Source: Cyrtodaria siliqua (taxonomy: Eukaryota; Mollusca; Bivalvia; Adapedonta; Hiatellidae). Taken from it: DNA of 64,000 nucleotides. A model generated the notes under the pieces. The model saw only the letters and a list, made by a program, of their open reading frames with translations. It did no database searches and was not told where the DNA came from. Positions 20,407 to 32,089 of this stretch are shown here, piece by piece. The stretch is from contig JAWPHD010000127.1 of the NCBI GenBank assembly GCA_037043455.1, positions 379,501 to 443,500 on the forward strand, given 5' to 3'. A program made the translations under genes and the position numbers. The stretch's first letter is position 1; each line of letters opens with the position of its first letter.

Positions 20407-20820
20407 GCCCCGTGTGGTTGCCGGGGCCCCGTTTGGTCACGGGACAAAGAATACGGCCACTGCAGATCCATTTGGAGGGGTAGGCAGAGGGATAGAATCC
20501 CCACAAATTCATGTTCGTTTTATCATTTTTTGTTCATGTTCATTAAAGGTCTTCATCATGATCCCTGCATTGTTTCAGGTGCTATCTCGCTCGCATCAAA
20601 AGAGCAGTGGGAGAAAAACAATAACGTGGCTCCAGCGTAAATGGAGTTTCTACGATAGAATTTGCAGCAACTCTGCAGTTCAGGATGAGAAGGTTCTAGG
20701 CCCATTTTCCATATTTTATCTCGATGTACATGGAAGATGAGCCTGGCATGTTCATGCCTTTTAGGCGCCATATAACCTTTTCATGTGTTGGTTCGCCTTA
20801 AAACCCCAATTCAATTCAAA
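20407..20820 (+). mobile_element. SINE-like element, copy 1 (full length)
   Basis: 414 bp, flanked by a perfect 13-bp duplication TATTTGGCCTTTT (20394-20406 and 20821-20833) within the Naiad-like UTR. Begins CCCGTGTGGTTGCCGGGG and ends CGCCTTAAAACCCCAATTCA followed by ATTCAAA. Internal landmarks: ATTAAAGGTCTTCATCATGA, GTGGCTCCAGCGTAAATG, CCATATTTTATCTCGATGTA, GGCGCCATATAACC. A GGGTAGAATCCCC-like segment could be a worn B box, but a pol III promoter is not clear. Non-coding; the 111-aa frame is accidental. Mobilised by a LINE in trans is inference from the target duplication, the simple (AATTC)n tail and 5' truncation of other copies. Confidence 0.85.
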
Positions 20821-20929
20821 TATTTGGCCTTTTATTCATCTTTAAATTTGTTCTTTGTTTCTGTGTGTGTTTGTGTTTGACTGTCGTCCTTGAATGCTGC
20901 TTTTCCTGTTCGATTGTTATATCTATATG

Positions 20930-21958
20930 TATGGACTTTTAATTCAAATAAAATGTGACACCAAATATTTCTCATATAGCTCTTCTAGCCATCGACGACC
21001 AGCAGATCTTATGGGATGCCGTGTTGTCCGTCGTCCGTTAACTCTTGCATTGTGAATACACTGAGATTAGCACCTTCATTTTTAATTTGATATTTACCAA
21101 ATCTTGTCAGGGTATTTTTATCAAAAAAGCTCGGACAAGTTCGAAAGTAAGTCAGATCGGATTAGTAGCGCCGGATTTATGGCCCGTGCTTATTAATAAA
21201 TACATGTTCAGCCTTATGAACACACTATCACCTTCATTTAGTATTTGATCTGTATCAAACTTGGCCAGATTGTTAATATATTATGAAACTCGAAATCCAA
21301 CTATATGTGACCAGGAACACCGGTGTTATGGCACTTGAATAATTAAAAATGTCATATTCGGCCTTGTGAACACTGTAGTGCCTTAATTTTGTATTTATTA
21401 GTGACATCAGAGAGTTAAGGCTCCTGATTTGCCTAACTATATTCTGCTTTATGATAAAATAATGAACGGAATACTTTGAAAACTTGATAAAAATATTTGT
21501 TTGTTCCAGTGATTTTCTATTGTTATTCTTATTGTTAAAAGCCCGAATAAACCATTGCTAAATGTTTCATACCATGTTTCATACCATAGCGCATTATACA
21601 GTAACACAACAATTTGAGACCAAAGTATAAGTAACATACCCTGATCACAAAGCCTAATTGCTCAAGTTTGTATCTTGTTTAAATTGTTACATCTTTAAAG
21701 AGGTATCCTCCTTTTATATGAAAACATAACATGTGCTGACAAAACATATAACATGAATCACAATCCGCTTAAAAATATACACTTTTTAAGATTGGTAGGA
21801 AATAATATAATCAAAGTGCTGAAGGCACTGATGGGCGGTGCTTTTGTAAGTGTTGGAATGGATGGGAAATGGAAGTGCTGTAAATATAACTTCCATGATT
21901 TGTTTTTTACATTCAGTGATGTTTCAGGTTATTGATATTCCTTACCAATTTTGTATTT
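20930..21958. other. No recognised feature
   Basis: AT-rich sequence with no family-like open frame and no partner repeat noticed inside the window. Confidence 0.4.
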
Positions 21959-22270
21959 CATGTTCATTTTATCATTTTTTGTTCATGTTCATTAAAGGTC
22001 TTCATCATGATCCCTGCATTGTTTCAGGTGCCATCTCGCTCACATCAAAACAGCAGTGGCAGAAAAACAATAAACGTGGCTCCAGCGTAAATGGCGTTTC
22101 TACGATAGAATTTGCAGCAACTCTGCAGTTCAGGGTGAGAAGGTTCTAGGCCCATTTTCCATATTTTATCTCGATTTACATGGAGGATAAGCCTGGCATG
22201 TTCATGCCTGTTAGGCGCCATATAACCTTTCATGTGTTGGTGCGCCTTAAAACCCAATTCAATTCAATTC
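21959..22270 (+). mobile_element. SINE-like element, copy 2 (5'-truncated)
   Basis: Same family as 20407-20820 from the CATGTTCATTTTATCATTTT block to the tail CCCAATTCAATTCAATTC. Flanked by GTATTT (21953-21958 and 22271-22276), a short possible target duplication. Confidence 0.8.
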
Positions 22271-23790
22271 GTATTTAAACATATTTTAGCTAACTCATAT
22301 GGCCCGAATTAGCTTCCGTAGATTGTTTTATAAGCAAGCTCTTCAGCGAGCACGGACTGTTCTATTTTTATTAACATGACACATTTTCTATAAACACAGG
22401 CCGTCTGCTTGTAGCACGATTTTAACTTGATTTATAACCTTTTAAACAGATCATAAAAAATTGAATTAGCAAAATTTTGATAAAATAGATATGTATGACC
22501 TAAATAAATAATAAATTGCCTTTATTCTGAACATTGTTTCTTATTTAGGCCATCAAATGATTAAGCGGCCTTTTGTTTACAAACACCGACTGATCGTCGT
22601 TAAATGCGTCATAATCAAAATCTTGGAGAGGCGCGTATTAATACATAAACAATCTAAGGATTTACTTAGGAGAATATGTGTTAATTAAACAGTAAGCGAA
22701 CACACAAGGACAATATTTGTAAATTACACAGTAAGCGAACACACATCATCATTTTCTGTCAGTGATCACATAATATCGAATTTATTAAAGGCATGCATGA
22801 GAGACTACTTCTTCTAGCGTAGTGTTGCATAGTGTTGCATTGTGCTGTTAGGTTTGTCACATTCCTAGAATTCCATTGAAAAACCCCATTATACCTCTGA
22901 CGGTGCTCAAGCACCGCCAACAATCTATAAAGGTTTGAACCATTTATTGCAATTGTTCCGCCTATAATAAAATGAAACATGGATAATCATTAATTACCAT
23001 CGTTTAAATTAAATACCGTTTGAAATTTAAGTAACTTAAGTATCAACGTGTTTTAGAATTAGGAACACCGAAAGCCGCATTAATTCAATGTACTAAATAC
23101 AAGGCCTACACATCCAGTTATATAACAAAAATGTTTCGTCTTGAACGCTTTAAAAGTTGTTCATGCAGTCAGAGCATACGATATTTTTGTAAGCTCAATA
23201 CTTTTCAGCTCAGCTCTATCTCTAATCAAGATTGAAATACACTCTACAATGAGAATATTATTGACATATTCTTAGGTGGGTATTTAGGAATTTTGACTAG
23301 TATATAATCAAAATAATTGTGTAAACACACATATAACCATAAACGTCGCGATTTGCCTGAAAAACAGGCATAATCCCTTTCAGGCAAATGGATTTCCGAA
23401 TATTGGATTTGTTTTGAAGGCAATATTATAAACTCACCGATTTCATGTGGCGATAAGAGACAATACATTTGGTTTAAACGTATTTATTTTTTTAATACCT
23501 TTAAACTTGCATTCAAGGAAAATAATAAACAAATCACCAATAAATCACATGGTCAGTTATGGAAAATTGAAAAAAACAAACTGTAATTGATTCATGATTA
23601 ATGAAAACAATGTTTCCTTCTCAACATTATTAAATTGTTGTTGGAGTGACATCACCGTAAGTCACTCTTGTTAGGTCTGAAACTATTTAATAAATACACA
23701 AAAATATGTGGTCCCGCAAACAACAGCCAACTTTTACTACATAATGTAAACCGTTTCTAAAGCTACTGACGACGAAGTATATATAGTTTG
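22270..23790. other. AT-rich region with a short duplication
   Basis: The only structure noticed is CAGTAAGCGAACACACA repeated at about 22690 and 22731; a related AAGTAAGCGAACACA occurs near 57340. No gene recognised. Confidence 0.4.
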
Positions 23791-24834
23791 TACGATGGCC
23801 CATTTGGCTCACATTTACTTCACTTCTATTTATTGATTTCCGCATTCCGCATTCCGAATTCCGAATTCCGCATTCCGAAAATTCCGAATTCCGCATTCCT
23901 AATTCCGCATTCCGAATTCCGCATGTCTTAGTAATGTTTGCCAGCGCTATATATCACTAGCGGCTCCAGGATGGTGTATAAACTCAGAGTGGATCTCTAG
24001 CGGATCCAGAGGGAAGCCCGTGGGGGCTGGACTGAATGAGATTTTTCTAAATTATATAATATATATTATATTAAGCCCCCCACACCACCACCACAACCCA
24101 CACCCGTGAAAAATCGCATATGTTTTGTTTTTATTGTTAAAACATTTGGTCTAAGTTGGACTCTCTCCCCACGCCTCGAGGTAAAATCCTAGATCCGCGT
24201 ACGTGGATCCTGGGATCATATCTATCAAACTCTTGAGTTAACAAACGTCTTTTTTTTTATAATTAAGTTATTTTTAACTTTCGGATATATATTAAAGCTT
24301 AATCGCACCACTTATATTTTAAGAGAAGGTAATGACTTCGCCTCAGAGAGAATAAAAAAACCGCAAAAAGGTAACGTTTATTTTTCATATTGGCACTAAT
24401 AATAAATAAGAGTATTTTTGAAAGTCTTATGTTTATAGTATGAGTATAAACAAAGGAAAAACAGATACTCAAGTAGGAGTTTGTGTATATTTATAGGGTA
24501 TAATAGCTGTGTGGGTGGTGTATATCACTAGCGGATCAAGAGGGAAGCCCATGCGGAGGGCCGGCCGGACTGAAATTTTATAAATTAAGGTATGTAAAGG
24601 TTAGACCCACTCCGGACATCCCCTGGACACCCTGTACTAATCCTGTAGATACACCATCCAGAAAAAATCGAACAAACGTGTTTGTTTTTTGTTATTGTGA
24701 AAACGTGTGCAACATATATACATGCACGTGCACGCATACATTATTATTTATTATCAGTATTATTATTATTATTATTAGTAGTAGTAGTAGTAGAAGTAGT
24801 AGTAGTAGCATTATTATTATTATTAGTAGTAGTA

Positions 24835-24876
<42 letters not shown>

Positions 24877-24925
24877 TCATTATTATTATTATTATTAGTA
24901 GTAGTAGTAGTAGTAGTAGTAGATC

Positions 24926-24975
<50 letters not shown>

Positions 24976-25090
24976 TATCTAGTAGTAGTAGTAGTAGTAG
25001 TAGTGGTAGTTAGTAGTGGTAGTTAGTAGTAGTAGTAGTAGTAGCATTAGTAGTAGTAGTAGTTAGTAGTAGTAGTAGTAGTAGTAGTAG

Positions 25091-25122
<32 letters not shown>

Positions 25123-25336
25123 TAGTAGTAGTAGTAGTAGTAGTAGTAGTAGAAGTAGTAGTTATTAGTAGTAGTAAAAGTAGTAGTAGTATACTCGTAG
25201 AATTATTAGTATTATTCTCTTACTCATGCTATTTACTTACGACCTTCTTCTAAATGCGGAATTCGGAATGCGGAATGCGGAATTCGGAAGTCAAGATACA
25301 GAAGTGAAGTAAATGTGAGCCAAATGGGCCATCGTA
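23791..25336. repeat. Inverted-repeat-bounded unit with (TTCCGMAT)n and trinucleotide arrays
   Basis: The left end (TACGATGGCCCATTTGGCTC then ACATTTACTTCACTTCT, followed by ATTCCGC/ATTCCGA repeats, 23791-23925) is repeated in inverted orientation at 25253-25336. Between them lie two copies of a TATATCACTAGCGG...AGAGGGAAGCCC segment (about 23948-24050 and 24520-24590) and a long (AGT)n/(ATT)n microsatellite. This could be one element with terminal repeats or two copies inserted in opposite orientation. Confidence 0.7.
24745..25215. repeat. Long (AGT)n / (ATT)n microsatellite
   Basis: About 470 bp of almost pure trinucleotide repeats, blocks of AGT alternating with blocks of ATT, with a few AGATCT and AGTTAGT interruptions. 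The Ser-rich, Val-rich and Leu-rich open frames across it are products of the repeat, not genes. Confidence 0.95.
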
Positions 25337-26435
25337 ATTTTGTCATGTTATGTTATTGTTGTAAATGAAATTTATTTTCATATAGTCTCTTATAATTATT
25401 TTAGAATAGCATAGTTAAAATCGTAAGTAATGTTTTATTGTATATAATATTGTTCTATGACAAGATGACGAGACTCTAATAAATGTAAAAACCTATAACA
25501 AATATTTTGAGCAACCATAGACACAATATAAACGGCTTAAATCAGTCAGACCAAACCCCAAAACTCTAGCGTCGAAATAAGCGTTACCAACTCAAAATTC
25601 ATTCTACGCATATTAAATAACGGATATTTTAAGAATCCGAGTAAAAATCTATTAATCAGCACATATACATTATTATATGACCTGAACACAGTTTGTGTAG
25701 CGTAATGTTGCCTTTATTTGGCGAGTTAGTGCCTTTAAGCTTCGATTTCAAATTTCCTCTATATTGAAATAAGCAACACATAATAATAGTTGCATGGATA
25801 ACATACAACGATCAATTGATTACATGTCGACACTGCCGTTATATTAAACTACCTCCCTCCCTCCCTCCCTCCCGTCCCTACTTAGCTAGCAAGCTTTAAT
25901 AAAACAACCGATAAATTGCTTAATGCGTTTGATTCTTTAAACATTGCGATCTTAACACTGTGTTCTGCTTCTACTGATGTGTCATTGTGAGATGTTATAA
26001 CGGAGCTTATTAGTACAGAAAACTACAGGACATTGCCATTGTTTCCGCTACAGTAACTCAAAACGTTGGAAGGTCTTCCGGTCAAACTGAAGACGGCAAA
26101 TATAAATGTATGGTTTCTAACTCACCCAAGTGCAATTCTAAACTAGACTAGTCGTCAAAATAATTTGACATCAGCAAGATAAATGACACTTCATCTCGTA
26201 AAAAAATAGCATTCGTTGCATTTATATTGCATCATTTTAGAACAAAATTCTTTATGTATGTGTTTCTGTTATTTCCCTTTCCATCTATATTGGATCTCAT
26301 CTGCATTTAAACGAACTGTGTATACTTAAGAGTTTGTGTGACTTTAAGGTGTTATTTCAAAATCACAACTGCTTTTTCTTTATAAAACATATGTGATTAC
26401 ATGACTAATTGATATGCGACTAATATTCAAATAGT
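25337..26435. other. No gene; short CCTC run
   Basis: AT-rich sequence. A (CCTC)n tract lies at about 25851-25874. No coding signal recognised. Confidence 0.4.
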
Positions 26436-26439
26436 GAAC

Positions 26440-26626
26440 GTGACCTGATAAAAGAAAGAACAGGAAATATAGCATTCACAGAACAAAGCCCACAACAATC
26501 ACGCATATAAAATAAACAAAAACAATTACAAGGAAACACAAGTAAAGTATGCGCCACCAGAGACATAAACGTGTTGACAATAGAGGTATCGCCATGGAAC
26601 GATACGTTACAAAAAAGCCGCTGGGA
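26440..26626 (-). mobile_element. Diverged Naiad-like 3'UTR fragment
   Basis: Minus-strand match with landmarks GAACAGGAAATATAGCATTC, ACGTGTTGACAATAGAGGTA and CCATGGAACG (family CCTTGGAACGGTCAGTGG). More diverged than other fragments. It is cut on the right by a MITE at about 26627. Confidence 0.6.
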
Positions 26627-27300
26627 TTTCGGCGCCGGTTTCACCAACTTACCTAGGTATATACTTAGCTACTTAAAAAAAAATATTTTAAGTTTTTCTT
26701 CTAAGTTTTTCTAAATAAGAAAAACGTGTTTCACCAAACCAACCTAAATTTAAGTAAAATACTTAAATTTCCAAGTTACCCTAATAGGTAACGCAACACT
26801 AAGTAAACAGCCAAAAATGGACAAATATGTTTAAAACATTGTTAAAATTTAAAAATAATGCAATTTGATTACACAAATCATAATTTTTCTACCATTTGGC
26901 ATCAATTTTACATGAATCTTTTCCCGTTTTAGAAATGTATTCAAATGAAGGATTTTCGTCAAACTAATATTACAATGGGAAGTCTCATAGACAGACAATC
27001 TATTTCTTATAATTGAAGGTTTTCACCTCCACATGTCCACAAACGAAATCTGCAACATTACTAAATACATAAAACAAAGGTAAAATACAGTTAACATGCT
27101 TTATGTTCTCAGAAATGAACATCAGAAAGGAAGCTGTCCTTGATTTCAGAATAAATAAATTCACTGTCTACATTTAATTAAGTTTTTAAGTTTTATACTT
27201 AGTTAAGGTTTTAAGTAGAAACTTAATTTCTGTTGATGAATCACATTTAAGCTAAGTTTTTAAGTACAACTTAAGAAGTTGTGGGTGAAATCGGCGTCAG
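26627..27300. mobile_element. MITE with GCCGRTTTCACC ends
   Basis: Left end CGGCGCCGGTTTCACCAACTT, complemented by the right end AAGTTGTGGGTGAAATCGGC (with one extra base). Subterminal regions on both sides hold many TTAAGT/ACTTAA motifs. No coding sequence. It interrupts a Naiad-like UTR fragment. Confidence 0.55.
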
Positions 27301-27785
27301 CTTTGATAAAATCTACTGTACCTTCTTAACCAATTTTACCATGAACATAACTATATTCTTTTTTCACAGACTGCAACAGTAAATCTCGTCACTTTCACGG
27401 TCATAAAACAGTCGACGACGCTTGAATACTCTTAGTGATATGTCATTATATATTCAATACACTGGCGAAAGTACCATTTTCAACAACGATACGTCCCGTC
27501 GTAAAACTTGTTAGCAAAATGGAAATTTCTCTAAGACAATGCGATCCTACTGTGTAATAAAAGAAAGAAAGACATTTCTCTTAATATATGCCACCAAAGA
27601 CGAAATTACGGTATAATGTGACTGTACAAGAGATTTAATATGATTGTCGTTCAAGTTTGATATGTTTAATGTGCATACAATACAGGTTTTCTACCGATTT
27701 GAGAACACATGTCAGAACTTATGTAAAATATAAGTCATAAAACACCAACATAACACTGGCATTTCTTTACCGGACTCGTTACTGA

Positions 27786-27912
27786 AAGAAATATAAAAAT
27801 ATCGGACAGGGAAAGCAGCATTCAAGGACGACAAGAATGTAATGCTTTAATGCCCCTATTCTTCGCTAATGTAAATATAGATATAAAAATCGAACAGGAA
27901 AAGCAAATTCCT
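27786..27912 (-). mobile_element. Two Naiad-like UTR end stubs
   Basis: GAAATATAAAAATATCGGAC then AGGGAAAGCAGCATTCAAGG at 27786-27835 and AGATATAAAAATCGAACAGG with AAAAGC at 27872-27912 are both terminal UTR pieces, from the two subfamilies. Each is only 40-50 bp. Confidence 0.55.
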
Positions 27913-28291
27913 GACCAGAATAGTAAAGTCGCTGACTTTGAAATCTTCTATCGCTGTGGATTCAAATCCTACTGGGATCGCGACTTGTAAGTGAAAAAAA
28001 TGGCGATTCTGCCGAATGACGGGAGGTATACAGTACTGGTTCTACCCAGGAAAAAGTGAGTGGTCTTCCACCACCAAGAACATAAACATGACCTAAAACA
28101 CCATTCAACCAAATAAAATAGGTTATCATAAACCAGATATGCTAGTTACCTGTCAGATCTATACAATTCCTATACCACAAAAAAACTCTCGAAAATATAA
28201 AAATGTCGAAATTCAGACAACGAATACACAGTTATATAATCAAGGGGTACATGGTACGTTATATACTGTAGCGTTTATTCGAATTAACAGA

Positions 28292-28505
28292 CAATACTAT
28301 AAATATAGACATAAAAATCGAACACGAAAAGCAGCATTCAAGGACGACAGCCAACCACAAACACACACAGAAACAAGAACAAATTTAAAGATAAGACATC
28401 ACAAACACAAAAGCGGTGACAATAGGGCTACCGCCTTGGAATGGTCAGTGGAAATAAAGCCGCTGGGGGTTTAAGCCAGGTTCTCGGGTGCACCAAACCT
28501 CTCGA
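28292..28505 (-). mobile_element. Naiad-like 3'UTR fragment (minus)
   Basis: Runs from ATAAAAATCGAACACGAAAA through GCATTCAAGGACGACAGCCA and GGGCTACCGCCTTGGAATGG to GGTGCACCAAACCTC. Distal half of the UTR only. The 111-aa frame 28139-28474 ends within it and is not a gene. Confidence 0.7.
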
Positions 28506-29629
28506 AGTCGAACACTTGCCCCCACTGACAATGTGGCCGTCTCACTTGTTTAGTTCGATTTACGGCTTTCGCTTTATACTTTCCAGGAAATAATGAAGAT
28601 ATAATTGCCCTGCAATGCTGTTATACGCATTTCATTTTATGATGAGCGTGCCCTGATAATTTTTAGCACATGACTCTGAGTGAGGAGACAAATATGATTT
28701 TGCAGTCGTCGGCGCTTTTTGTATCAAGTGCGTCCATAGAGAATAAAAGAAGTAGTCTATATTACCGTTGGGAAACCCCTTTCTATTTGTTGTGGCAAAT
28801 ATTTTGATCGTTTGATTATATTGTTTTTTGTGCAAACGCAAATAACCTGTAAAATAATATATTTGTTGTATTACGGATATTTATGTGTGTTTGTTGTTAA
28901 TTCTTTGTTTTCATTTTAGCGTTTGAAGACAAACGTAAGTTTTGTCAAAAAAAAGACAAGAAAGCTGTTCTTGATTTATGCCAGGACAGGTAGACTGATT
29001 TTCGTTGATTTTCGTTGAACTGTTTAAAGTTCGTGAGCTGTGTTCACTTTTGAAAATCATTGGATGAGTACGGTACCTGATATTCTTAAATTGTAGATGT
29101 ACCTTGGACATTCTTTAACAATTGAAAGTGCACACGATGTATCTACTAGAACAGGTTTACACACTGGTACTGAAACCACGGGTGAAAAGAAACCTGAATT
29201 TACCAAACCAACACAGACAAAAAGACTATGCCCTGCCCATAATGCCATTTGCCCCACATTTAAGAACATTTGCTCTTAAAATTGGTATTACACCAATATG
29301 TGTTTGATGCATGTTTTAAAAAACGGGAAGGACAGCCGCATAATATGGACCATTATAATTGGTTGGAAAAGAAATGGAGAATGTATTTTAGTTTATTAAG
29401 TTTAATACCACATTGTATTTATTCATATAAAAAAATCAAACTCTTGTATTTTCTTCTTTATGTCGATTAGATATTTGTTTCATTTAAATGATGAAGGTGA
29501 CAGTATACAAACTCATTGTATGCCAACCCAACCACTTTGGCAGCTTGTGTATGGAACTTTTAATGACACAGTGTTTACAATTAACCAGTTGACAGAAAAA
29601 AAGCTATTTCATTCATTTAAATGTGTGAC
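28506..29629. other. Unrecognised, slightly less AT-rich segment
   Basis: Several overlapping short frames (for example 29097-29279 and 29460-29774 plus, 29057-29269 minus) exist, but none shows residues of a family I know. One plus-strand stretch (MDHYNWLEKKWRMYFSLLSL) has a protein-like look and may be a decayed coding remnant; I cannot name it. Confidence 0.3.
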
Positions 29630-29728
29630 GAGAAAAAAGGCCGCGGTGGTGTTTAAACCAGGTTCTAGGGCGCACCAAACCTCACACTTACCTTACTGTC
29701 GACCCAATAAAACGGGACAGTGCAAACC
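29630..29728 (-). mobile_element. Naiad-like UTR fragment (minus)
   Basis: GGTGTTTAAACCAGGTTCTA, GGGCGCACCAAACCTCACAC, TTACCTTACTGTCGACCCAA and TAAAACGGGACAGTG: the middle part of the family UTR. Confidence 0.7.
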
Positions 29729-29929
29729 GGATTTGTTTAAACTATCAGATCGTTGTGATACATATGCATGTTAGTTACACATAACTGTACACTTTAAGTG
29801 TTCTGAAACAATATGTATGCTCACATTTTCACACGTCTTTAGACTACATAATAACATACGTCTTAGAACAGATAATTCATATATCGGTTTGTAATTGTAC
29901 CACAAAACTAGAAAACGTAATTATTAACA

Positions 29930-30440
29930 TCATGTTTTGGAATAGTTTAAGACAAGCTTTACTGGTACTTTGGGACCAACGAGCCCAATATAAGTGGCTT
30001 TGAGGTAAAATACTGCTTAAGCAGGTGCTAGTTGGCGTGAGAGGTGTTGCTTTCACATTACCTCTCATGAACAGACTGAAAAAACCGAGTCTGCTACTTT
30101 ACTTTATTCTCTTAGTTGTGTCTGTTGCCTCCAGTTGTTATCAGTATGTATTAACATTCACACTAGCGTTCGATTAGTGCAGTATGGCGGCTGTAAAAAT
30201 TCTCCCCGTGCTACGAATCAGTAGTGTTGTTTTTTACTGGTGCTTTGGGACCAACGAACCCAATATAGGTGGCGTTGAAGTAGAATACCGCTTAAGCCGG
30301 TATTAGGGGCATGAGAGGTGTTGCTTCTAACATTGCCGGTCATGAATAGACTCAATAAAACCGAGTCACCTGCGTTATTCTCTTAGTTGTGTTTGTTGCC
30401 TCCAAAGGATCACCTTTATCAGTAATTATTGTAGCGTTGC
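29930..30440 (+). repeat. Dispersed hairpin repeat, two tandem units
   Basis: Two direct copies of the repeat seen at 13906-14200. Shared blocks are GGGACCAACGAGCCCAATAT, GCGTGAGAGGTGTTGCTT, GAACAGACTGAAAAAACCGA / GAATAGACTCAATAAAACCG and GGCGGCTGTAAAAATTCTCC. The second unit has AATAAA in the loop between complementary GACTC/GAGTC arms. Confidence 0.75.
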
Positions 30441-30831
30441 CTTAGTAAATTGTGTTGTCAATATAAAATCAGTTTATTTATTATTGACAGATATACGTCG
30501 TTTAATAACAGTAATTTAGTGGTAAACTGAGCAAGGTCTCACTGTTAAAACTGATAGTTGAATCGCGAGAATGTCAGTTAAAGTAATAGATGTAAGCAAA
30601 ACGTTTTAAAGCAGACAGAGTTGTTCATTAGTGTATCGTTTGTTTCGTGTTTCATGGATTGTTTTATTGTGTGGATAAGGAAGATATTTGTTGTAACGTG
30701 TATATAAAGTTGTTAGGCGATATATAGGATTTTCCGAATGAGTGTACTGCAAATTTTGTTTCATTGTGACAATGTTTCCACTCTTCATTAGTCCAAAAAG
30801 CTGTATCCGTCGTAAGCGTACATCAGTAACT
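30441..30831. other. No recognised feature
   Basis: AT-rich spacer between the hairpin repeat and a MITE. Confidence 0.4.
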
Positions 30832-31113
30832 CATTACGTGGTCCCGCCTTAATTCTATTAAGCGATGGGATAGCTTATATTAGCAGGAGTTTATAGAGGC
30901 TATTATGTTGATAATAAAACACGTTTAAAAAACATTTTTACTGAAAAATGTGATAACCTGTTTAAAATTACCTGTTAAATGTTTTAATTTTACAATATGA
31001 AAACGTTTTTAGCCGAAATAAAGGTTTTAGTTCATACCACAGCCAACCACTTTTTTGCTTCTTGGGGAAGGGGTTGGATGGGGTATAAAAGTTAATACTC
31101 GGATACGTCAATG
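30832..31113 (+). mobile_element. CATTACGTGG MITE, copy 1
   Basis: 282 bp. Left end CATTACGTGGTCCCG, right end CTCGGATACGTCAATG (inverted, two mismatches). Contains TTATATTAGCAGGAGTTTAT, ATGTTTTAATTTTACAATAT and the hairpin arms CATACCACAGCCAACC / GGGTTGGATGGGGTAT. Non-coding; further copies at 45763, 47279, 51680, 56936 and 59058. Confidence 0.8.
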
Positions 31114-31717
31114 ACACTAACACTGCACGTTTAGTACTCACACTGGTCAAAATGAAGGAAAAATAATAAGAAAGGTGTCGTATATACGGTTTTATCTATC
31201 CCGTTTGCGACTAATATGGTAATCAGATTCAATAATGCCTGGTGATGAGTTGGGGAAAAAGCAATTGGAAGTATCCGGTTTACAACAATGACGTCTAGTG
31301 TTTATTTCTTACTAAACGAACACATTTAAATGCAAATGGAAAGCCATGTGCCTCATAAATATATTGTTTTTTAAGTAAAAGTATATTTTGAATGTCATAT
31401 AAATAATTCCAATGATACTTTTTAGACTATCGTTGTATACAGACGAACGGTTGCATATGTGAATCATGAGCAGAAGTGATAACTTGCCTATCCTTTTTAA
31501 ACAATGAATATATTTAACGTGCTCATATAATGGCGTTTCTATTCCCTTCTCACCTCATCAATTACTTTCACAAAACGTTGAATGTTTAACGTAATGATGG
31601 CATGCGTTTGTTAAACCCACTCGGACATTGCATCAACCCTCAGATAGTGCAATTATAAACATCTTTATTATGAGCATGATGAGGCCTGAAGTTTTGATGT
31701 GATTGATTTTAAAATGT
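31114..31717. other. No recognised feature
   Basis: AT-rich sequence without coding or repeat signals noticed. Confidence 0.4.
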
Positions 31718-31960
31718 CCGTACTGTTGACGTTTTAAATATTGAGTTTTGCTCAACCCTGGGCTAGAGGGCGTGAACGGTATCGTTCATGAACACTCTCA
31801 TTCAATTCGTGACTGCAATATTATACATTTTTTGTATTTATCGTGTTCGGCGATTTCCAAATATCTCATTTCATACTCTTTTTTATATATCAATAGTAGC
31901 GTTGCCTTTTCCGTGTGGCGCCGGTAAAACGTCTCCTCATCCTTGCAATCAGAACTATTC
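31718..31960 (+). repeat. Hairpin-repeat relative, copy 3
   Basis: GTTTTAAATATTGAGTTTTG, CTCAACCCTGGGCTAGAGGG and CGTTCATGAACACTCTCATT match 43155-43260; CGGCGATTTCCAAAT is also shared. Related at its core to the repeat at 13906 and 29930. Confidence 0.65.
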
Positions 31961-32089
31961 ATTCCAATCTTTGGAGATTGATGATCCCGATATTTATATA
32001 TAGATATCGTTGGCACATTCTCAACTACTTTTGTTTTCTTACTTTAGTTATGCACCGGTTTCGAAGAAGTTGGGGCTATATAGGAATCA

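Larger units (their letters stand above)
15676..20930 (+). mobile_element. Naiad-like Penelope element, copy B, with nested insertions
   Basis: Begins with about 95 bp of UTR-type sequence (15676-15770) joined to the endonuclease-RT linker, so the GIY-YIG domain is missing. Coding sequence runs to 18070. The element is then split by a solo LTR (18078-19887), continues with the 3'UTR (19888-20406), is split again by a SINE-like element (20407-20820) and ends near 20930 with CTTGAATGCTGCTTTTCCTG. A further ~110-bp insert with an ATA run lies at about 19965-20075. UTR fused in front of an ORF is the pseudo-LTR arrangement known for Penelope-like elements. Confidence 0.85.

Noticed and set aside
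20405..20771. Recurrent 60-111-aa frames shared by 20405, 21850, 22045, 43681 and 48516
   Set aside because: These are readings of the SINE-like element on both strands, with no consistent frame preserved among copies.
24678..25026. Ser-, Val- and Leu-rich open frames of 110 aa or so
   Set aside because: All are translations of the AGT/ATT microsatellite in different frames.
29057..29774. Overlapping 60-104-aa frames considered as a host gene
   Set aside because: No frame shows recognisable residues, splice structure or continuity; left as unrecognised.
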